Shown piece by piece: positions 24,973-31,806 of a stretch of 41,259 bases of DNA (the stretch's first letter is position 1; each line of letters starts with the position of its first letter). The notes under the pieces were generated by a model. The model saw nothing but the letters and a program-made list of their open reading frames with translations. It did no database searches and had not been told where the DNA came from. The position numbers were made by a program, and so were the translations under genes. The DNA is from Treponema sp. (GTDB lineage Bacteria; Spirochaetota; Spirochaetia; Treponematales; Breznakiellaceae), in contig WQYB01000017.1 of NCBI GenBank assembly GCA_009781475.1, forward strand, positions 1-41,259. Reading direction: 5' to 3'.

Positions 24973-25638
24973 ATGAAAACATTTTTACTGCCGTTATTGA
25001 ATATTATTGTTCTTTTATCATTTTTTTCATGTGCCGGAGTTAAACCCGCAGTACAGCCTGCAGTGCAGCCTGAAGTACAGCCCGATGTTCAACCTGAAAT
25101 CATTATTGAAAAACCGCCTGTTATAACCGAAAAACCCGAAATACCAAGTTATATAATGAGTCAAGGGAAGGTTAGCGCTTTAAAATTATCAACATTTCTT
25201 TTATTGAATAATCAGCATATAAATCCCGCTTATGCAGCCGATCTTGTGCAGTTTTATATTGAAGAAGCATTTTTTGAAGGAGTGAACCACGATATTGCTT
25301 TTGCGCAAATGTGCCTTGAAACAGGCTTTTTACGATTTGGCGGCGATGTAAAACCCGAACAGTTCAATTTTGCAGGGCTTGGCGCGATTGGCGGCGGAGA
25401 ACCCGGTCTTTCATTCCCCGACCCGCGTACAGGCGTACGTGCGCAGATACAGCACTTAAAAGCCTACGGCTCTGAAGAACCGCTAAAAGGAACGCTTGTA
25501 AACCCCCGATTCAGATTTGTACGCAGGGGAAGCGCTCCCACCATCGAAGGGCTTGCAGGTACTTGGGCAGCAGACAGGCAGTATGCTGTTAAGATTAATA
25601 CGATTTTACAAAGGATTTACGATTATTCATTTGATTGA
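24973..25638 (+). CDS. glucosaminidase-like lipoprotein
   Basis: The 221-residue protein has a lipoprotein signal (lipobox FFSC, residue 20), a VQPxVQP Pro-rich spacer (about 27-48), and a GH73-like N-acetylglucosaminidase domain (about 85-215) with the catalytic-type Glu in MCLETGFLRFGG, then QFNFAGLGAIGG, DPRTGVRAQIQHLKAYG and WAADRQYAVKINTIL. Such enzymes cut beta-1,4 bonds in peptidoglycan. The ATG at 24973 gives a standard signal. It lies just before the chitobiose genes, but its substrate is more probably cell-wall glycan. Confidence 0.78.
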   Translation: MKTFLLPLLNIIVLLSFFSCAGVKPAVQPAVQPEVQPDVQPEIIIEKPPVITEKPEIPSYIMSQGKVSALKLSTFLLLNNQHINPAYAADLVQFYIEEAFFEGVNHDIAFAQMCLETGFLRFGGDVKPEQFNFAGLGAIGGGEPGLSFPDPRTGVRAQIQHLKAYGSEEPLKGTLVNPRFRFVRRGSAPTIEGLAGTWAADRQYAVKINTILQRIYDYSFD

Positions 25639-25664
25639 GCTTACCCCAATATTTTAAATTATGT

Positions 25665-25670
25665 TATAAT
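25665..25670 (+). promoter_or_regulatory. -10 box just upstream of the diacetylchitobiose phosphorylase start
   Basis: A perfect TATAAT ends 6 bases before the ATG at 25677, so transcription would begin about at the start codon. The -35 region (TTACCC or TACCCC) is weak, which fits an activated promoter. Confidence 0.5.
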
Positions 25671-25676
25671 TTATGA

Positions 25677-28112
25677 ATGAAATACGGATATTTTGACAAT
25701 GATAAACGTGAATACGTAATAGACAAGGTCGATGTTCCTGCCTCCTGGACAAATTACATCGGCGTAAAAGATATGTGCGGTGTTTTTAATCACACTGCAG
25801 GCGGTTATCTTTTTTACAAAAGCCCAGAATACCACAGAGTAACGCGCTTTCGTCCCAACGGCGTTCCTATGGACAGACCCGGCCATTATGTTTATGTAAG
25901 GGATGATGAAACAGGCGAATATTGGACACTTTCCTGGCAGCCGGTTGGTAAGGATTTAAATTCCGCAAAATATACATGCAGACACGGTTTATCGTATGTA
26001 AAATATCAATGCGAATATTCAGGTATTTGCGGTGAGCAGACTCTTTTTATTCCTGTTGATGACCCGACAGAAATTTGGGATGTAAAACTTCGCAACGATT
26101 CCGGCAAAAAACGAAAACTAAGCGTATTCGGTTATGTTGAGTTTTCTTTTCATCATATAACAGTAGACAATCAGAATTTTCAAATGAGTCTTTATTGTTC
26201 GGGTTCATCATTTAAAGACGGTGTAATCGAACTTGATCTTTTTTATGAAGAAAAAGGTTTCCAGTACTTTACAGCTAACGCAGTCGGCGAAGATGTAAAA
26301 AATTTTGACTGCCTTCGCGATAATTTTATCGGCGCTTACAGAACGGAAACAAATCCAATCGCGGTAGAAAAAGGTTTTTGCTCCGGCTCGTTTGAACTTG
26401 GCGGAAATCACTGCGGCGCTTTAAAACAAACATTGGAAATAGCACCCGGTGAAGAGGCACGTCTTGTTTTCCTGCTTGGCGAAGGTAACAGGCAAACAGG
26501 CAAAGTTGCGCGTGATAAATACTGCGCTTCTAATTTTGCCGAAGTTGATGCCGCATTTAAAAAATTAAATAATTTTTGGGATGAAAAATTAAATAAATTA
26601 CAAATAACAACACCGCATGACGGTATGAATACAATGCTTAATATATGGACATTGTATCAAGCAGAAATAAATGTAATGTTTTCTCGTTTTGCTTCGTTTA
26701 TCGAAGTTGGCGGACGTACAGGTTTGGGTTACCGCGATACATCGCAGGATGCAATGATGGTTCCCCATTCTAATCCGCAAAAAAGCAAAAGCCGTCTTGT
26801 AGAACTTTTAAAAGGTTTAACCACACACGGATACGGGTTACATCTTTTTAGTCCTGATTGGTTTGAAAAACAAACGGAGCCTGCTTTTAAATCGCCTACA
26901 GTAGTGCCAACCCCTTCAAGGTCGCAGATGATTCACGGAATCGAAGATGTCTGCGCGGATGATGCGTTGTGGCTGATTCCTGCTATCGTTGAATATATAA
27001 AAGAGACAGGCGATTTTGGTTTTGCTGATGAACAGTACACTTATGCCGACACATTTGATCCTGACACAGGAGACGGTAAAAAAGAATCTGTTTTTGATCA
27101 CATGAAACGCATTTTAGATTTTTCTGCAAAAGAAATTGGATCGCATGGTATTTGTAAAGGTTTAAGAGCCGACTGGAATGATTGTCTTAATCTTGGAGGA
27201 GGAGAAAGCGCGATGGTTTCTTTCCTTCACCATTGGGCTTTAGTACATTTTATAGCACTCGCGAAAAAACTTAATCGTGATGTTTCCAATTACGAAAAAA
27301 TGCTTGTTACTGTAAAAGAAAGCTGCGAACGTGAACTTTGGAACGGAAGCTGGTATACAAGAGGTTTTACAGGTTCGGGTAAAAAAATTGGTTCTCCGGA
27401 AAACAAAGAGGGCAAAGTTCACATGGAATCAAATACATGGGCAGTACTTTCCGGAGCCGCCTCACACGAACATGGCAAAGCCGCGATGGATGCTGTCGAT
27501 CAGTATTTGTATACGCAGTACGGTTTAAAACTTTGTGACCCTGCTTTTTCACAGCCGGATGACTCTGTCGGTTTTGTTACCCGTGTTTACAAAGGTTTAA
27601 AAGAAAATGCTGCGATATTCAGCCATCCAAACCCGTGGGCATGGGCTGCAGAAGCAGTTCTTGGCAGGGGAGATCGGGCAATGAAATTTTACGATGCATT
27701 GTGTCCGTATAATCAGAATGACATGATCGAAGTGCGAAAATCAGAGCCGTACATGTATTGTCAGTTTATTGTAGGTCCCGATCACAGCGCATTTGGAAGA
27801 GCGCATCATCCGTTTATGACAGGCTCTGCAGGCTGGGCATATTTTGCCGCAACAAGGTTTATGCTTGGAATAAAACCTGACTTTGAAAGCCTTGTAATCG
27901 ATCCTTGTGTTCCAACTTCGTGGACAAAATTTAGTGTCCGCCGTGTTTGGAGAGATGCCGTGTATAATATTACTGTAGAAAACCCCAGCGGTGTAAGTAA
28001 AGGCGTAAAAGAATGCAAGGTAAATGGTCAAGTTGTTAGCTGTAATGGTGTTGCAGAAATCCCTGTACAGCCAAAGGGCAGCGAATGTAATATTACCGTT
28101 GTGATGGGGTAA
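25677..28112 (+). CDS. chbP: N,N'-diacetylchitobiose phosphorylase (GH94)
   Basis: The 811-residue protein follows the Vibrio chitobiose phosphorylase almost throughout as I remember it: MKYGYFDNDKREYVI start, SPEYHRVTRFRPNG, FIEVGGRTGLGYRDT, GICKGLRADWNDCLNLGGGES, and AIFSHPNPWAWAAEA. The catalytic acid is probably Asp499 in RADWND. It phosphorolyses diacetylchitobiose to GlcNAc-1-phosphate and GlcNAc in the cytosol. No signal peptide. No ribosome site is visible; the -10 box is 6 bases before the start. The GlcNAc kinase that would use the free GlcNAc is encoded at 30693. Confidence 0.93.
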   Translation: MKYGYFDNDKREYVIDKVDVPASWTNYIGVKDMCGVFNHTAGGYLFYKSPEYHRVTRFRPNGVPMDRPGHYVYVRDDETGEYWTLSWQPVGKDLNSAKYTCRHGLSYVKYQCEYSGICGEQTLFIPVDDPTEIWDVKLRNDSGKKRKLSVFGYVEFSFHHITVDNQNFQMSLYCSGSSFKDGVIELDLFYEEKGFQYFTANAVGEDVKNFDCLRDNFIGAYRTETNPIAVEKGFCSGSFELGGNHCGALKQTLEIAPGEEARLVFLLGEGNRQTGKVARDKYCASNFAEVDAAFKKLNNFWDEKLNKLQITTPHDGMNTMLNIWTLYQAEINVMFSRFASFIEVGGRTGLGYRDTSQDAMMVPHSNPQKSKSRLVELLKGLTTHGYGLHLFSPDWFEKQTEPAFKSPTVVPTPSRSQMIHGIEDVCADDALWLIPAIVEYIKETGDFGFADEQYTYADTFDPDTGDGKKESVFDHMKRILDFSAKEIGSHGICKGLRADWNDCLNLGGGESAMVSFLHHWALVHFIALAKKLNRDVSNYEKMLVTVKESCERELWNGSWYTRGFTGSGKKIGSPENKEGKVHMESNTWAVLSGAASHEHGKAAMDAVDQYLYTQYGLKLCDPAFSQPDDSVGFVTRVYKGLKENAAIFSHPNPWAWAAEAVLGRGDRAMKFYDALCPYNQNDMIEVRKSEPYMYCQFIVGPDHSAFGRAHHPFMTGSAGWAYFAATRFMLGIKPDFESLVIDPCVPTSWTKFSVRRVWRDAVYNITVENPSGVSKGVKECKVNGQVVSCNGVAEIPVQPKGSECNITVVMG

Positions 28113-28118
28113 ATTGTT

Positions 28119-29333
28119 TCAAAAATATTCTGTTTGGTGCTGCGGTCTTAAAGTAAAAACATTCTTTAAAGTATCAATGTTACATTTTACAACAATATCT
28201 TTATGCCTTGTATACATAGCATTTTCCAATGTACGGTAACCTGTAACAAGCTGGCTTAATGTTAAAATATCGCAGGTTATGTCGGCGTTTTTTGTTGTGG
28301 CAGAAACTTTAGCTCCTTCTTTTCCGAATTGTACCAGGTATTTTCCATTATTTACAGGTAAAGTTTTATCATCGGTTACTTCGATAACATATTCACCTTC
28401 GCCTTCGGCAGTACGCATAAGCTCTAATGCTGTCTTTACATTTATAACCCTTGTCATGTCTCTTGGCGTTGTATTTATATTTACAGCCCAGTCATCGCCG
28501 ATAAAATCATAAGCGTCGATAAAAGTTGGAGCCATCCATTTAAAATTTTCATATTGAGTGGAAAGTCCTCCGACAATTCCTAAAGCTCCGTATAATCCTT
28601 TTTTATCGATGAAGGCAAGCTCTGTTACTGCCATATTTGTATTACCGTCATCTTGAACAACCCTGTATTTAATATAACTGCGTGTTACTCCATTTTCATC
28701 TTTCCAAAGATACAGATACGATCCTTTTGCTGCCCAAGGGTCACCTTTTGCAAAACGTTTCCATGCGCGGTTGTCAGGCCAATAATCCCTGTGTACTGCT
28801 TGATTTATATTTTTAATATAGGCGCTGTGTACTTGTGAAAGTAATGTTGTATCATCATCGCCTTGAATACTGATAAACTCACCGTAAGGTTTAATCGATA
28901 AAAAATGTTTTGCGGTTATGGTAATGTTGTTTCTAACGCATGTAGTTTCGTAACCGAACTTGCGGTAAAAATCATGCGAAAAAGGAGAGAGGCTGGAAAA
29001 AATTACACCGTTATCGTAACTTTCCTGCAGCATTTTATCGAAGATGCGGCGCATATAACCGCCGCCTCGCGCTTCAGGCAAAGTTGCGACCCCGCCAATA
29101 CCTGTCATTTTGGCTCTTTTATTATCAAAGTTCATAAGGAAATCAATTTCGTATGTTCCTGCAACAAGATTCCCTTTTTCAAAAGCCGCCCAAACCCAGC
29201 TTTCAGGATGATCCAAAGGATCTCGTTCATTATTTGATTCGTCTGACGGGTCATAACGGTAATTAAAAGAAATCGCCTGCATTCTGGCAAACGCAGGCCA
29301 ATCATCTTTGGTAAGTCTTCGAATTTCTGTCAT
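28119..29333 (-). CDS. Eis-like GNAT acetyltransferase with SCP2-type C-domain
   Basis: The 404-residue protein has a GNAT domain first (about 1-150; GIGGVATLPEARGGGYMRRIF is the acetyl-CoA loop), a second GNAT-like domain and a sterol-carrier-like C-domain (about 300-400), the layout of the Eis family. These enzymes acetylate amines, such as aminoglycosides or protein lysines; the substrate here is unknown. ATG 29333 (MTEIRRLTKDDW) is preferred to 29342, since the predicted transcript starts about at 29332. It converges on chbP, with only 6 bases between the stops. Confidence 0.8.
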   Translation of the reverse strand: MTEIRRLTKDDWPAFARMQAISFNYRYDPSDESNNERDPLDHPESWVWAAFEKGNLVAGTYEIDFLMNFDNKRAKMTGIGGVATLPEARGGGYMRRIFDKMLQESYDNGVIFSSLSPFSHDFYRKFGYETTCVRNNITITAKHFLSIKPYGEFISIQGDDDTTLLSQVHSAYIKNINQAVHRDYWPDNRAWKRFAKGDPWAAKGSYLYLWKDENGVTRSYIKYRVVQDDGNTNMAVTELAFIDKKGLYGALGIVGGLSTQYENFKWMAPTFIDAYDFIGDDWAVNINTTPRDMTRVINVKTALELMRTAEGEGEYVIEVTDDKTLPVNNGKYLVQFGKEGAKVSATTKNADITCDILTLSQLVTGYRTLENAMYTRHKDIVVKCNIDTLKNVFTLRPQHQTEYF

Positions 29334-29338
29334 ACTTA

Positions 29339-29367
29339 ACATTAATAGCGTTTATAAAGGTTGTCAA
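29339..29367 (-). promoter_or_regulatory. promoter of the GNAT gene
   Basis: Minus strand: TTGACA (29367-29362), 17 bases, TAATGT (29344-29339). The ATG at 29333 follows the -10 after 5 bases, so the mRNA would have no leader. Confidence 0.5.
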
Positions 29368-29377
29368 TGGAAGTGAT

Positions 29378-29406
29378 TTGACTTTTATTAATGATTTTGA
29401 TAAATT
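29378..29406 (+). promoter_or_regulatory. promoter of the GH4-nagK operon
   Basis: TTGACT (29378-29383), 17 bases, TAAATT (29401-29406). The ATG at 29413 follows after 6 bases. No Shine-Dalgarno is present. Confidence 0.55.
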
Positions 29407-29412
29407 GTTATA

Positions 29413-30693
29413 ATGCGTGAATTAAAAGCAACGGTAATTGGTGCTGGCAGCACTTATACGCCTGAATTAATCAGGGGATTTATCGACAGGCAGGATAGTC
29501 TTAATTTTAAATCATTTTATTTAGTTGACATCAATAAGGAAAAGCTCGATGTCGTAGGCGGTCTTGCAAAAAGAATGCTGGAATCAAAAGGTTTTAAAGG
29601 TCAGATTGTTTTAATGCAAGACCTGGATGAAGCGATAAAAGACGCCGATTATATTTTTGCACAGATTCGCGTTGGCGGAATGGAAGCGCGTATCCGCGAT
29701 GAAAAAATTCCTTTAAAGTACGGATTATTGGGGCAGGAGACTACAGGCGTCGGCGGTTTTATGAAAGCACTTCGGACAATTCCTGTCATGATGGACATTG
29801 CTAAACGTATCGAAAAACTTGCTCCAGAGGCGTGGCTTGTAAATTTTTCCAATCCTTCCGGTATTGTCGCCGAAGCGCTTATGAACCATACAAAAGTTAA
29901 AATGATAGGTCTTTGCAATTGTTTTGTAAATATGAAAGCAGGTATTGCTAAAAATATCGGCACTGATGATTTTGATTATGAATATCTTGGATTAAATCAT
30001 TTAAGCTGGATAACTTCCGTTACTGCAAACGGTGAAAATATGCTTGAAAAATTGGGAAAATCTGCCGGTGAAAAATTAAAAAATATTCCTGATGTTGATT
30101 ATGATGATGAACTGCTTGCGGCAGTTCCTGCGATCCCTTCATATTATTTAAGTTATTTTTATTTGCGTGATGAGCAAATTCAAAACTGTCTTAAAGCCGA
30201 AAAAACTCGCGGTGAAAAATGCGTTATTATAGAAGACGCTTTAATCGAAAAATACAAAGACCCAAACCTTAATGACAAACCAAAAGAACTTGAAGAAAGA
30301 GGCGGCTCTCTTTATTCAACCGCAGCTGTTTCTGTTGTTGACGCAATCGAAAACGATAAAAATGAATATCATGTAATCGGCGTAAAAAATAATGGCGCTA
30401 TTCCATTTATGGCAGATGATGATGTTGTAGAAATTAAATGTACGGTAAACCGCAAGGGTGCTTCTCCCGTACCGGTTAAAAATGCAGATAACCTTTATAT
30501 AAAAGGAACCATGCAAGCGGTCAAGGCTTACGAAAAACTTACTGTAAAAGCTGCAATAAACGGCAGTAGAGCAGATGCGATTGCAGCGCTTATGGTTCAT
30601 CCGTTAATCGGCGATTATAAAAAAGCAAAAGCCGTGTTTGACGAAATGGCAAAAGCCAACGCAGAATACTTACCAAAAGGTTTATTGCTTTAA
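29413..30693 (+). CDS. NAD-dependent GH4 glycosidase (6-phospho-beta-glucosidase type)
   Basis: The 426-residue protein has the GH4 Rossmann start (ATVIGAGSTYTPELI), GGMEARIRDEKIPLKYGLLGQETTG, the NFSNPSG segment and the metal-site Cys in GLCNCF, then GLNHLSW. GH4 enzymes hydrolyse glycosides through transient oxidation at C3, using NAD and Mn2+. Most act on 6-phospho sugars; E. coli ChbF of this family cleaves chitobiose-6-phosphate. Here the neighbouring kinase and chbP suggest an amino-sugar or beta-glucoside substrate, but the sequence alone cannot fix it. It overlaps the kinase gene by 1 base (TAATG). Confidence 0.85.
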   Translation: MRELKATVIGAGSTYTPELIRGFIDRQDSLNFKSFYLVDINKEKLDVVGGLAKRMLESKGFKGQIVLMQDLDEAIKDADYIFAQIRVGGMEARIRDEKIPLKYGLLGQETTGVGGFMKALRTIPVMMDIAKRIEKLAPEAWLVNFSNPSGIVAEALMNHTKVKMIGLCNCFVNMKAGIAKNIGTDDFDYEYLGLNHLSWITSVTANGENMLEKLGKSAGEKLKNIPDVDYDDELLAAVPAIPSYYLSYFYLRDEQIQNCLKAEKTRGEKCVIIEDALIEKYKDPNLNDKPKELEERGGSLYSTAAVSVVDAIENDKNEYHVIGVKNNGAIPFMADDDVVEIKCTVNRKGASPVPVKNADNLYIKGTMQAVKAYEKLTVKAAINGSRADAIAALMVHPLIGDYKKAKAVFDEMAKANAEYLPKGLLL

Positions 30694-31688
30694 TGGAATA
30701 CATAATCGGCATTGACGGCGGCGGAACAAAAAGTCACCTTGCGTTATTTGACATCGAAGGAAAACTTGTTGATTTTGGTCATTGGGGAACGCTTAACCAC
30801 GAAGGGATGAAAGGATCGTTCGATCAATTTCATGATGAAACTAAAGAATTTGTAAAACAAATACTTTCAAAAAATAATATTAAAATTGAACAGGTAGTTT
30901 CTGCTGTATTCGGTATAGCGGGTGTTGATACAAAATGGCAGCATGATGTTATTTCGCAGAAAATGGAAAAAATAGGTTTTAAAAAATTTACTCTTGCAAA
31001 CGATGCCTACCTTGGAATACCTGCGGGTAGCCCGACAGGCGTAGGTATTTGCGCCATAAACGGAACAGGCTGCACGGTAGTGGGAGTTAATTCGCAGGGG
31101 AAAATGCTGCAAATAGGAGGCGTCGGTTATGTTTCCGCTGACTACGGCGGCGGCGGAATAATCGGAAGAGAAGTAATATCCGCTGTATATAAGGAAATAT
31201 TACGCAAAGGCGAAAAAACTTTACTTACCCCTATTTTATTTGAATACCTGGGTTTGGATCTGAATGATAAATATGATTTTGTTGAAAGAGTTTATGAAAA
31301 ATTCGGCGATCATACTTTAAGTATTCATACATGCGGAAGATTTACTTTTGAAGCTGCGCATAAAAATGATAAAGTAGCGCTTGATATATTACGCAGTGTC
31401 GGAGAAAATTATGCGAACGGTATATGCGCAATGATAGAAGAGCTTGAGTTTGACAAAACAAAAGAAGATATAAATATTGTACTTGCCGGTTCTGTATTTG
31501 TTAAAGGCGATCACCCAATGAGTATCGATACATTAAAAGAAAAACTGGGAAAAGACAAGCCGGATTGCAGTTTAAAGTATACTGTATTAAAAGTACCTCC
31601 TGTTGCAGGAGCCGCTTTTTGGGCATTTAACAATTTAAATATCAGCGACAAAAAAGCATATTACGAAAAAGTTTGTAACCAATTATAA
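30693..31688 (+). CDS. N-acetylglucosamine kinase, BadF/BadG family
   Basis: The 331-residue protein has the ASKHA phosphate-1 motif IGIDGGGTKSHLALFD, FGIAGVDT, the AINGTGCTVVGV segment, DYGGGGIIGREV, and the adenosine motif VLAGSVFVKG. This matches the N-acetylglucosamine kinase branch of the BadF/BcrA ATPase family. It would convert GlcNAc from chitobiose phosphorolysis to GlcNAc-6-phosphate. Coupled to the GH4 gene by a 1-base overlap. The long repeat at 31711 follows and may end its transcript. Confidence 0.82.
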   Translation: MEYIIGIDGGGTKSHLALFDIEGKLVDFGHWGTLNHEGMKGSFDQFHDETKEFVKQILSKNNIKIEQVVSAVFGIAGVDTKWQHDVISQKMEKIGFKKFTLANDAYLGIPAGSPTGVGICAINGTGCTVVGVNSQGKMLQIGGVGYVSADYGGGGIIGREVISAVYKEILRKGEKTLLTPILFEYLGLDLNDKYDFVERVYEKFGDHTLSIHTCGRFTFEAAHKNDKVALDILRSVGENYANGICAMIEELEFDKTKEDINIVLAGSVFVKGDHPMSIDTLKEKLGKDKPDCSLKYTVLKVPPVAGAAFWAFNNLNISDKKAYYEKVCNQL

Positions 31689-31710
31689 AAAAATCACAAA
31701 AGAAATAATA

Positions 31711-31792
31711 ACCACAGAGGACACGGAGGAACACGGGGTTAAAGATTAAGATATCGGATTGCGACTCCGTGAAACTCCGTGTCCTCCGTGGT
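31711..31792. repeat. intergenic palindromic element (82 bp)
   Basis: ACCACAGAGGACACGGAG continuing to CACGGGG on the left pairs with CTCCGTGTCCTCCGTGGT on the right (about 23 of 28 positions). This is the only complete copy outside a reading frame. It lies between the convergent nagK and GH94 genes and could act as a two-way terminator, as T-rich flanks occur on both strands. Confidence 0.85.
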
Positions 31793-31806
31793 AAAAAAAT
31801 CTTAGA

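Noticed and set aside
26208-28031. Several minus-strand frames within chbP
   Set aside because: They are antisense shadows of a well-recognised gene, without ribosome sites or protein-like composition.
15409-31792. The repeated CACGGAG units as a CRISPR array
   Set aside because: The copies are scattered over 16 kb, are inverted rather than direct repeats, have no uniform spacers, and no cas gene is present.
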